Positions 6,370 to 12,178 of a stretch of 12,178 nt of DNA are shown here, piece after piece. The notes beneath the pieces were generated by a model that did no database searches, was not told the DNA's origin, and saw only the letters and a list, made by a program, of their open reading frames with translations. The first letter of the stretch is position 1; each line of letters begins with the position of its first letter. The translations under genes and the position numbers were made by a program. Origin of the DNA: an uncultured Atopobium sp. (lineage in GTDB: Bacteria > Actinomycetota > Coriobacteriia > Coriobacteriales > Atopobiaceae); the NCBI GenBank assembly GCA_900555335.1, contig USKU01000034.1:1-12178 (forward strand), written 5' to 3'.

Positions 6370-7443
6370 TTAGCTCAAAGACTTGACGTATTTGTCCAAC
6401 TCATCCTTGTTTGTAGGAGGAACAACGGAACCAGCCTTGATCTTGTCGAGAAGGTCAGTAGCTGCCTTGTAGGTGTCCTCACCCATGAGGTGGTGATCCT
6501 CAGCAATTCCGACAGCATCCTCGGAAGCGCCCAGAGAAATGGTGGTGCCACCCTTCTGGCCGTCCTTCAGGATCTTCTCGGAAATCTCAACGATAGCAAC
6601 GTTGACGCGCTTAAGAGCGGAGGTCAGAACGTTCTCTGGAGCAAGATATGCCTGGTCACGGTCAACGCCGATAGCAAGCTTGTTTGCGTCCTTAGCTGCC
6701 TCAATAACGCCGGTTCCTACGCCGCCTGCAGCGTGGAAGACAATGTCGCAACCATCGGAGTACATGGAGTTAGCAATAGCCTTGCCCTTTGCAGCATCGG
6801 AGAAGGACTCTGCGTACTGTGCAGAAACCTCAACGTTGGTGCCCTTTTCCTTGTTTGCATAAGCAACGCCGCCGCGGTAACCATACTCAAACTGGTCGAT
6901 AAGTGCGGAAGAAATGCCGCCAACAAAGCCAACCTTGCCAGTCTTTGTGGTGCGAGCAGCAATGTAGCCAACAACAAAGGAAGGCTCCTGAGCGCGGAAC
7001 ATAACGCCAGTGAAGTTAGAAACCTGAGAATCATTGCCGTTATCGATGATGGCAAACTGGGTGTTTGGATTGTCCTTAGCAGCCTTAAGAGTTGCGTCTG
7101 CCATAGCAAAGCCAACGCCCCAAACAAGGTCGGACTCAGCGTCAACAGCCTTATCAAGGTTGGTTGCGTAATCGGAATCCTGCTTGGACTCAAGGTAGCT
7201 GACATCCCAGCCGTTCTTGTCCTTGAGCTCGGTCATGCCCTCCCAAGCGGACTGGTTAAAGGACTGGTCGTTAACACCACCAGTATCGGTAACCATGGTG
7301 AGCTTCTTTTTCTTCTCACCTGATGCCTTCTGGCCACCATCGTCCTTCTTCTGGTTGCAGCCTGCAAGACCTGCAAGTGCTGCAAGTGCGCCAGCGCCGG
7401 TTGCGCCGGTCACAAAACTACGACGAGAAACGTTCTTGTTCAT
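6370..7443 (-). CDS. BMP-family nucleoside-binding lipoprotein with twin-arginine signal
   Basis: This is the extracytoplasmic solute receptor of the importer. The 357-residue protein matches the BMP/PnrA/Med family, with the substrate-contact motif GGVNDQSFNQSAWEG at 55-69. The N-terminus carries SRRSFVTG (6-13), a hydrophobic stretch and the lipobox LAGC with Cys29, so the mature protein should be lipid-anchored. The SRRxF motif suggests Tat rather than Sec export. A short Lys/Gly linker (31-47) follows the cysteine. The ATG at 7443 has AAGGAG eight bases upstream. It lies 163 bp after deoD and 147 bp before the ATPase gene. Relatives bind purine and pyrimidine nucleosides (PnrA of Treponema, BmpA of Lactococcus, RnsB of Streptococcus). 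The exact ligand, and whether pseudouridine is included, cannot be told from sequence. Confidence 0.93.
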   Translation of the reverse strand: MNKNVSRRSFVTGATGAGALAALAGLAGCNQKKDDGGQKASGEKKKKLTMVTDTGGVNDQSFNQSAWEGMTELKDKNGWDVSYLESKQDSDYATNLDKAVDAESDLVWGVGFAMADATLKAAKDNPNTQFAIIDNGNDSQVSNFTGVMFRAQEPSFVVGYIAARTTKTGKVGFVGGISSALIDQFEYGYRGGVAYANKEKGTNVEVSAQYAESFSDAAKGKAIANSMYSDGCDIVFHAAGGVGTGVIEAAKDANKLAIGVDRDQAYLAPENVLTSALKRVNVAIVEISEKILKDGQKGGTTISLGASEDAVGIAEDHHLMGEDTYKAATDLLDKIKAGSVVPPTNKDELDKYVKSLS

Positions 7444-7606
7444 TCCGTGCTCTCCTTACCTCATGTGGCGGGAACGTCCAGCTTTAGCGCTGGATCTTTA
7501 TGAGAAGTTGACCAAACTCCCCTAACTTAAGCGGAAAATCCGCATGGTTCCAAAAGAAACAGCAATGGCAAGCTGCTGATCTGCAATGCTTTATGCAACA
7601 AGTGCC
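7444..7606 (-). promoter_or_regulatory. deoD-to-lipoprotein spacer with two small hairpins
   Basis: This spacer contains two small inverted repeats: GCGGA/TCCGC at 7531-7543 and TCCAGC/GCTGGA at 7477-7494, the latter about 35 bp before the lipoprotein start. Neither has a T-run, so I do not call a terminator. A TTGCCA box lies near the deoD stop, but no good -10 follows at the right distance, so a separate promoter for the transporter genes is possible but not shown. Confidence 0.35.
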
Positions 7607-8317
7607 TTAAGCAACAACAGAAAGAGCAACCTCCATCATCTGTGTGAAACTAGTCTGACGTTCCTCAGCGGAAAGGGCTTCTCCGGTAAGCGGAAGGTCA
7701 GAGATAGTTAGCAGCGTAAGCGCATGCTTATGAGCGTGCATGGCGTTGAGATACAGGGCTGCCGACTCCATCTCAACGGCAAGAACATCCATGCTTGCCC
7801 ATTTTGTAAGCGAGTTGTCTACGGTATAGAACACGTCGCTTGCCAGGATATTACCAACGCGAACGGGATAACCCAGCTTCTCTGCACCAGCAACAGCCTT
7901 GCTCAACAGGCCAAAGTCTGCAGTAGGTGCAATGGTTCCAGGCATTCCGTACTGTGATGGATAATTAGAATCAGTGCTGGAAGACATGCCAATAACAATG
8001 TCTCTAAGCTTTACCTCAGGAGCAAGGCCGCCAGCGCTACCAATGCGGAGAATATTGTCAACTCCGTAGAAATTAAAGAGCTCGTAAGAATAAATACCAA
8101 TGGAAGGCATACCCATACCAGAACCCATAACGGAGACAGGCTGTCCCTTGTAGGTGCCGGTGTAGCCAAACATGTTGCGAACGGTGTTGAACTGCTCAAC
8201 GTTCTCCAGGTAGGTATCTGCAAGAAGCTTTGCGCGCAGAGGGTCTCCTGGCATGAGGACAGTCTTAGCAATCTGGCCCTCAACAGCAGCGTTATGAGGA
8301 GTTGGGGTAGTAGCCAT
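7607..8317 (-). CDS. deoD: Purine nucleoside phosphorylase, DeoD (hexameric) type
   Basis: Phosphorolysis of (deoxy)inosine, guanosine and adenosine to base and (deoxy)ribose-1-phosphate in the cytosol. The protein is 236 residues, close to the 235-240 usual for the family. Visible motifs are MPGDPLRAK (22-30, phosphate-binding Arg28), GSGMGMPS (65-72), RIGSAGG with phosphate-binding Arg91, and AVEMESAAL (180-188, ribose contacts Met183 and Glu184). TISD places Asp207, with Arg220, as the base-protonating pair that marks the DeoD subfamily able to use adenosine. The ATG at 8317 overlaps the deoB stop by one base (TAATG). AAGGAG lies five bases before it, inside the end of deoB, so translation is likely coupled. 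The product feeds DeoB directly. Confidence 0.96.
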   Translation of the reverse strand: MATTPTPHNAAVEGQIAKTVLMPGDPLRAKLLADTYLENVEQFNTVRNMFGYTGTYKGQPVSVMGSGMGMPSIGIYSYELFNFYGVDNILRIGSAGGLAPEVKLRDIVIGMSSSTDSNYPSQYGMPGTIAPTADFGLLSKAVAGAEKLGYPVRVGNILASDVFYTVDNSLTKWASMDVLAVEMESAALYLNAMHAHKHALTLLTISDLPLTGEALSAEERQTSFTQMMEVALSVVA

Positions 8318-9507
8318 TAGTTCTCCTTAAGAATCTCTGACAGGTGAGAAGTTCCAACACCAAGTTGCTCAACGCCAAAATAATCAAGGATTGTCTCGGC
8401 CATATCGGCAAATGTGGCGGTTGTACCAAGGTTGGTGTTTGGCTTGACCTTTGGACCCGCGATAAGCAGTGGCACGTACTCACGAGAGTGATCAGTAGAT
8501 GGTGTTACTGGGTCACAGCCATGATCTGCGGTAATAATAAACAGGTCATCCTCACGAAGACCCTCAATAATCTGAGGAATGCGCTCGTCAAAGTAAGAAA
8601 GAGCGTTGGAGTATCCCACAGGATCATTGCGGTGACCGTAAATCATGTCGGTATCAACAAGGTTGGTGAAGCACAGTCCGTTGAAATCTTTGCTGGTAGC
8701 CTCAATAGTCTTCTGAATTCCGTCTGCGTTGCAGGTAGTGAACTCAAACTCAGTCATGCCACGGTGAGCAAAGATGTCATAAATCTTGCCAATAGAAAGA
8801 ACGTCAAAGCCGTTCTCTTTAAGGCGATCAAGCATAGTTGGACCTGTTGGCTCAAGCGAGAAGTCATGACGGCGAGAAGTGCGCTGGTAGGGCCACTCTC
8901 CCTCAAAAGGACGAGCAATAACGCGAGCAACACCGTGCTCACCCTGAAGAATCTCGCGCGCAATGCGGCAATACTCATAGAGTTTCTCGGGACTTACCAC
9001 GTCCTCATGAGCAGCAATCTGGAAAACAGAATCTGCTGAGGTATAGACAATCAGAGCGCCAGTCTCTACGTGCTCTTTACCAAAGTCTCTAATAACATCG
9101 GTTCCGGAGTAAGGCTTGTTGCACAAAACCTTGCGGCCCGTCTTCTGCTCAAACTCCTCAATGACCTCCTGTGGAAAACCATCAGGATAGGTTGGGAACT
9201 TCTTTGGAGAAATGACGCCTGCCATCTCCCAGTGACCAACCGTAGTATCTTTACCAGCGGATTTCTCCTGCATGCGAGCGTATGCGCCCTCAGGAGACTC
9301 AATTGGCTTCAGATCAACGTCGTACACAGTATCAAGCGCGCCATCAATATTAAGAAGGCCCAGCTTTGTCATATTTGGGATATTAAGAACGCCACTTGTT
9401 GCGCATGCACAAAGGGTATTACTACCCTCATCTCCGTATGCCGCTGCATCAGGCTCTTCGCCGATGCCAAAACTATCAAGAACAACTACAAAAACACGTT
9501 TAGGCAT
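8317..9507 (-). CDS. deoB: Phosphopentomutase
   Basis: Interconverts (deoxy)ribose-1-phosphate and the 5-phosphate, linking DeoD and Pdp products to central metabolism. It is 396 residues, a normal length, in the alkaline phosphatase-like metalloenzyme superfamily. The two-metal site is complete: Asp11 (VVLDSFG), Asp286 and His291 (NLVDTDMIYGH), Asp328-His329 (TADHG) and His340. The phosphothreonine is probably Thr88 in GKDTTVGHWE, with Thr89 the alternative. The start is the ATG at 9507, preceded by TAGGAGGT three bases away. An in-frame extension of 17 codons to 9558 has no ribosome binding site and is not family-like. It is first in the minus-strand run, so the divergent region to its right should hold the operon promoter. 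Confidence 0.96.
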   Translation of the reverse strand: MPKRVFVVVLDSFGIGEEPDAAAYGDEGSNTLCACATSGVLNIPNMTKLGLLNIDGALDTVYDVDLKPIESPEGAYARMQEKSAGKDTTVGHWEMAGVISPKKFPTYPDGFPQEVIEEFEQKTGRKVLCNKPYSGTDVIRDFGKEHVETGALIVYTSADSVFQIAAHEDVVSPEKLYEYCRIAREILQGEHGVARVIARPFEGEWPYQRTSRRHDFSLEPTGPTMLDRLKENGFDVLSIGKIYDIFAHRGMTEFEFTTCNADGIQKTIEATSKDFNGLCFTNLVDTDMIYGHRNDPVGYSNALSYFDERIPQIIEGLREDDLFIITADHGCDPVTPSTDHSREYVPLLIAGPKVKPNTNLGTTATFADMAETILDYFGVEQLGVGTSHLSEILKEN

Positions 9508-9652
9508 ACTACCTCCTAAAACGCCCGAAACAAGCATTTGCGCACGATACATACGCATACTAACTTATGTGGACGAGTCATTACTATTCATTAAATATAT
9601 TATTACAGTTGCATAACGCCGACGCCCAATTTAGAGAGATTTTCACGATACA

Positions 9653-9685
9653 ACCGTTTGCAGATACTAAAATTCTGTAAACGGT
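9653..9685. promoter_or_regulatory. 33-bp inverted repeat, candidate operator
   Basis: The 12-bp arms 9653-9664 (ACCGTTTGCAGA) and 9674-9685 (TCTGTAAACGGT) match at 11 of 12 positions around a nine-base spacer. It sits about 145 bp upstream of the deoB start and about 230 bp upstream of psuK. The half-sites TGCAAACGGT and TGTAAACGGT recall LacI/GalR-type operator halves. The left arm, read with its neighbours, forms an imperfect TACAACCGTTTGCA palindrome. With no gene ending here, an operator is likelier than a terminator. Confidence 0.5.
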
Positions 9686-9764
9686 ACGCAGCAAATGCTT
9701 AGAAAAATCAAGCAGGTAAAACCAATGTCGCGAGAAAATCCTTGTGCTCACCTAGGAAAAATTT

Positions 9765-9776
9765 AATGAATTCATT
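9765..9776. promoter_or_regulatory. 12-bp perfect palindrome adjoining the psuK promoter
   Basis: AATGAATTCATT is a perfect palindrome that ends two bases before the candidate -35 box of psuK. It could be a regulator site, but short AT-rich palindromes also arise by chance. Confidence 0.3.
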
Positions 9777-9777
9777 C

Positions 9778-9806
9778 TTTACAGACTCTAGCTGCTGTCT
9801 TATCGT
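9778..9806 (+). promoter_or_regulatory. psuK: Candidate psuK promoter
   Basis: TTTACA (9778-9783) and TATCGT (9801-9806) are separated by exactly 17 bases. The -35 matches five of six consensus positions and the -10 four of six. Transcription would start near 9813, leaving a leader of about 100 bases that contains the TAAGCAC repeats. Predicted by eye only. An alternative -10 is TATATA at 9865-9870, without a good -35. Confidence 0.4.
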
Positions 9807-9820
9807 TGTCCAAAGCAAGA

Positions 9821-9883
9821 TTTAAGCACTAGCTTAAATAAGATAAGCACCTGTTTAGAAGTTTTATATAAGCACCTGTTTAG
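9821..9883 (+). repeat. Iterated TAAGCAC sites: hairpin plus 16-bp direct repeat before psuK
   Basis: ATAAGCACCTGTTTAG occurs twice without mismatch, at 9843-9858 and 9868-9883 (25-bp period). A third TAAGCAC begins at 9823, inside the inverted repeat TTTAAGC-ACTA-GCTTAAA (9821-9838). The block ends about 30 bases before the psuK start, downstream of the candidate promoter. That suits a repressor or roadblock site, possibly for the winged helix of PsuK itself (inference). Confidence 0.65.
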
Positions 9884-9914
9884 TCGGATTCTATTTTTGC
9901 TGCTAGGAGGTCTG

Positions 9915-10997
9915 ATGCTCACCAATCGAGAACAGATGATTTTCAACTGGATTAAAGAGCAGCCTTCCATTACTCAGAAGGAAATTGCAGAGCGTGCAGG
10001 TATCTCACGTTCTTCTGTTTCGGTTCACATCTCCAACCTTACCGCAAAGGGCGCAATTTTGGGCCGCCGCTACATTTTGAGCGAGCGTCCCTACTTTATT
10101 GTGATTGGCGCTGCCAACATGGATATTGCTGGCCGCCCAGACACTTCCCTTGTGGCAGGAGATTCAAACCCTGGCAAGGTCACCATGTCCTTTGGTGGCG
10201 TTGGCAGAAATGTTGCCCACAACCTGGCCCTTCTCGAGAGTGACGTTCGTCTGCTCACCGCTTTTGGCGAGGACTATCGTGCTCGCGAGCTCAAAGAGGG
10301 CTGCCTGGACTGCGGCATTGACATCGATGCTTCTATTACCGTGCCGGGCGCTTCCACTTCCACCTACCTCTTCATCATGGACGAGTATGGTGAGATGCAG
10401 GAAGCCATCAATGACATGCAGATTTACGAGTATGTCACCCCTGAGCGCATCGAGGAGCGCCTGGATGTTATCCAGCACGCCGCAGCTTGCGTAATTGATA
10501 CCAACCTGCCTCAGCAGACCATCGAGTTCATTGCCAAGAACGTGACCTGCCCAATCTTCTGCGATCCCGTTTCTTCCATCAAGGCACAGAAACTCAAGAA
10601 GGTTCTGAGCAAGATTCACACACTCAAGCCAAATCGCCTTGAAGCCGAGATGCTCTCGGGCATCAAGATCACCGACGATACCTCCCTTGAAGCCGCAGCT
10701 CACGAGCTGCTTGCAACAGGCCTCAAGCGCGTGTTTATCTCCCTTGGCGAGAAAGGCCTTCTTTGTGCTGATCACGAGAAGACCGTTCGCTTGCCACTGC
10801 TTCCCGCAAAGCTTGTCAACATGACCGGTGCGGGCGATGCCATGATGGCAGGAATTACCTGGGCGTATACTCAGGGCATGACGCTTGAGCAGACCGGCCT
10901 GATAGGCATGGCTGCTTCCAGCATGGCCATTGAGGGTGAGAATACTATCAACGAACAACTCAACGTTGAAGAGGTTATCAAGCGCGCAGGTATTTAG
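9915..10997 (+). CDS. psuK: Pseudouridine kinase with N-terminal winged helix-turn-helix domain
   Basis: Phosphorylates pseudouridine at O5' to give pseudouridine 5'-phosphate for PsuG. The protein is 360 residues. Residues 3-55 form a winged helix-turn-helix, with recognition helix about 31-42 (SRSSVSVHISNL). Residues 60-355 are a PfkB/ribokinase-fold kinase. Kinase motifs close to E. coli PsuK are DSNPGK (83-88), GGVGRNVAHNLALL (94-107), FCDPVS (215-220), IHTLKPNRLEAE (234-245) and NMTGAGDAMMAG (302-313, catalytic Asp308). E. coli PsuK is about 313 residues, so the extra length is the DNA-binding domain. The start is the ATG at 9915, with AGGAGG four bases upstream; the frame extends to a TTG at 9897 without support. 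The fusion, and its place at a divergent promoter, suggest a sensor-regulator as well as an enzyme; that part is inference. Confidence 0.93.
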   Translation: MLTNREQMIFNWIKEQPSITQKEIAERAGISRSSVSVHISNLTAKGAILGRRYILSERPYFIVIGAANMDIAGRPDTSLVAGDSNPGKVTMSFGGVGRNVAHNLALLESDVRLLTAFGEDYRARELKEGCLDCGIDIDASITVPGASTSTYLFIMDEYGEMQEAINDMQIYEYVTPERIEERLDVIQHAAACVIDTNLPQQTIEFIAKNVTCPIFCDPVSSIKAQKLKKVLSKIHTLKPNRLEAEMLSGIKITDDTSLEAAAHELLATGLKRVFISLGEKGLLCADHEKTVRLPLLPAKLVNMTGAGDAMMAGITWAYTQGMTLEQTGLIGMAASSMAIEGENTINEQLNVEEVIKRAGI

Positions 10998-11005
10998 CGC
11001 ATCCA

Positions 11006-11062
11006 CACGGCACAGCACGTCTGCACAGCGCGTCTGCACGGCACAGTACGTCTGCACGGCAC
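11006..11062 (+). repeat. Short tandem repeats between psuK and psuG
   Basis: Three copies of a 13-base unit, CACAGCACGTCTG, CACAGCGCGTCTG and CACAGTACGTCTG, lie at 11011-11023, 11024-11036 and 11042-11054. The first and third are preceded by CACGG, and a final CACGGCAC ends the block, so the longer pattern repeats every 31 bp. The block is GC-rich and fills half of the 104-bp spacer. No hairpin with a T-run is present, so psuK and psuG are probably co-transcribed through it. Confidence 0.8.
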
Positions 11063-11101
11063 TACTTTCGGTTCCATTAGTCGTTTACGATTGGAGTATA
11101 T

Positions 11102-12028
11102 ATGTCTAACCTGAAGGATTTTCTCGTTGTATCTGACGAGGTCAAAGAGGCTCTTGAGCAGAATAAGCCTGTTGTAGCTCTGGAGTCCACCATCATTTCT
11201 CACGGTATGCCTTACCCACAGAACGTCGAGACCGCTCTGAAGGTTGAGCAGATTATCCGCGACAACGGTGCAATTCCTGCAACTATCGCAATTATTAACG
11301 GTCAGATGCGTGCTGGTCTTTCCGCTGACGAGATTGACTACCTGGGCAAGAAGGGCCGCGAGGTTGCTAAGGTAAGCCGCCGTGACCTCCCCGTTATCAT
11401 CGCTGAGAAGAAGGACGGCGCAACTACCGTCACTACTACCATGATGATTGCTCACATGGCAGGCATCGACGTCTTTGCAACCGGTGGCATTGGTGGCGTT
11501 CACCGTGGCGCTGAGACCACCATGGACATCTCCGCTGACCTCGAGGAGCTTGCACAGACTCCTGTTATGGTCATTTGCGCTGGCGCAAAGTCCATTCTTG
11601 ACCTTGGCCTTACCCTTGAGTACCTGGAGACCAAGGGTGTTCCAGTACTTGGTTACCAGACCGAGGAGCTCCCTGCGTTCTACACCCGCAAGAGCGGCTT
11701 TAGCGTTGACTACCGCGTTGACTCCCCTGCTGAGCTGGCAGAGATCTTTACTACCCAGCAGCAGATTGGCATGAACAGCGGCCTTCTGGTCACCAACCCA
11801 ATTCCTGAGCAGTATGCAATGGATAAGGACACTATTGACACAGCTATCGAGAAGGCCCTTGCAGAGGCAGAGGCAAACGGTATCCACGGCAAGGAGTCCA
11901 CACCATTCTTGCTGGCAAAGGTTGCTGAGATCACTGGTAACAACTCCCTTGAGTCAAACATTCAGCTGGTCTTCAACAACGTTGCTCTTGGCGCAAAGGT
12001 CGCTGCAGAGGTTTGCAACCGCAAGTAA
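11102..12028 (+). CDS. psuG: Pseudouridine-5'-phosphate glycosidase
   Basis: Cleaves the C-C glycosidic bond of pseudouridine 5'-phosphate to uracil and ribose-5-phosphate (written in the reverse direction in vitro), using a divalent metal. The protein is 308 residues, full length for the family. Family motifs are VALESTIISHGMPYPQN (25-41, Glu28), ATGGIGGVHRGAE (126-138), ICAGAKSILDLGLTLE (158-173) and the C-terminal SNIQLVFNN (285-293). Lys163 and Asn286 correspond, with a constant three-residue offset, to E. coli Lys166 (Schiff-base lysine) and Asn289; Asp146 fits the metal ligand Asp149. The ATG at 11102 is preceded by TTGGAG five bases away. It follows psuK by 104 bp on the same strand and is likely co-transcribed. 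The product uracil and pentose phosphate join the pools made by Pdp and DeoB. Confidence 0.97.
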   Translation: MSNLKDFLVVSDEVKEALEQNKPVVALESTIISHGMPYPQNVETALKVEQIIRDNGAIPATIAIINGQMRAGLSADEIDYLGKKGREVAKVSRRDLPVIIAEKKDGATTVTTTMMIAHMAGIDVFATGGIGGVHRGAETTMDISADLEELAQTPVMVICAGAKSILDLGLTLEYLETKGVPVLGYQTEELPAFYTRKSGFSVDYRVDSPAELAEIFTTQQQIGMNSGLLVTNPIPEQYAMDKDTIDTAIEKALAEAEANGIHGKESTPFLLAKVAEITGNNSLESNIQLVFNNVALGAKVAAEVCNRK

Positions 12029-12087
12029 GTGCTCGCACGCGTCGCGTAAGCATCGCATTTCTTTTGGCCCCTACGTCGTTTTGAGCT

Positions 12088-12121
12088 GCCTCCCATTTCT
12101 TATGTCCAAGAAATGGGAGGC
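12088..12121 (+). terminator. psuG: Strong hairpin downstream of psuG, candidate terminator without T-run
   Basis: A perfect 14-bp stem (12088-12101 with 12108-12121, GCCTCCCATTTCTT arm) closes a six-base loop about 60 bp after the psuG stop. It is followed by TGTTCACATG, not a T-run, and the minus strand has none either. It may terminate weakly, protect the 3' end, or belong to the leader of a gene beyond the right edge. The rest of 12029-12178 shows no gene. Confidence 0.45.
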
Positions 12122-12178
12122 TGTTCACATGCGGGTGATTATGATTCTGCAGCGTGTTAGCGCAGGCTTTTAGGCCTG

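Larger units (their letters stand above)
9508..9914. promoter_or_regulatory. Divergent intergenic control region between deoB and psuK
   Basis: About 407 bp without a gene, AT-rich, lying between two genes transcribed away from each other. It holds a 33-bp inverted repeat (9653-9685), a 12-bp palindrome (9765-9776), a candidate psuK promoter (9778-9806) and three TAAGCAC repeats (9821-9883). Towards deoB, the AT-rich stretch 9588-9606 contains minus-strand TAATAT/TAATAA boxes that could be a -10, but no strong -35 is paired with them. A 10-bp inverted repeat (9532-9541 with 9691-9700) spans this side; it may be chance. Confidence 0.7.

Noticed and set aside
9508..9558. Upstream start for deoB giving 17 extra residues
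   Set aside because: No ribosome binding site before it, non-conserved sequence, and a strong AGGAGG precedes the ATG at 9507.
10164..11887. Two minus-strand open frames of 297 codons opposite psuK and psuG
   Set aside because: They are shadows of biased codon use in psuK and psuG; the sense frames have complete family motifs and proper ribosome binding sites.
468..12028. Defence, toxin-antitoxin, phage or other wholly new system
   Set aside because: Every substantial coding frame fits nucleoside uptake and salvage. No integrase, transposase, restriction or toxin motifs were seen on either strand.
12157..12178. Inverted repeat CAGGC/GCCTG at the right edge
   Set aside because: It is cut by the window end, only five bases per arm, and cannot be judged.

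Overview
The window is a nucleoside uptake and salvage locus. Nearly every gene can be assigned from motifs, and I found no mobile element, CRISPR array, tRNA or rRNA. The organism is probably an actinobacterium of the Coriobacteriia (Atopobium/Lancefieldella/Olsenella-like). This is inferred from moderate GC with strong AGGAGG ribosome binding sites, GTG starts, a twin-arginine lipoprotein signal, and a Firmicute-like gene set in a non-Firmicute sequence style. It is not proven by any marker gene.

Layout. Positions 1-467 hold no gene. They contain a 34-bp perfect palindrome, three degenerate ~30-bp repeats, a plus-strand terminator-like hairpin, a minus-strand terminator and several direct repeats. 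From 9507 down to 468 eight genes run on the minus strand: deoB (phosphopentomutase), deoD (purine nucleoside phosphorylase), a BMP-family nucleoside-binding lipoprotein, a double-ABC ATPase, two permeases, cdd (cytidine deaminase with an odd His/Cys-rich tail), and pdp (pyrimidine-nucleoside phosphorylase). Overlaps of 1, 4, 11 and 1 nt tie deoB-deoD and ATPase-permease-permease-cdd together. Longer structured spacers precede the lipoprotein gene, the ATPase gene and pdp, and a terminator sits between cdd and pdp. Diverging from deoB on the plus strand are psuK (pseudouridine kinase fused to an N-terminal winged helix-turn-helix) and psuG (pseudouridine-5'-phosphate glycosidase). The ~400-bp divergent region carries repeats and inverted repeats that look like operators.

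How the genes work together. The ABC transporter would import nucleosides. Cdd converts cytidine to uridine. Pdp and DeoD release bases and (deoxy)ribose-1-phosphate, and DeoB turns the latter into (deoxy)ribose-5-phosphate. PsuK and PsuG handle pseudouridine, whose C-C glycosidic bond the phosphorylases cannot cut, giving uracil and ribose-5-phosphate. No deoC (deoxyribose-phosphate aldolase), no separate regulator gene and no dedicated pseudouridine transporter are in the window.

The least ordinary points are the kinase-regulator fusion next to iterated operator-like repeats, the metal-binding-like tail on Cdd, and short degenerate repeats with a period near 30 bp in three different intergenic regions.
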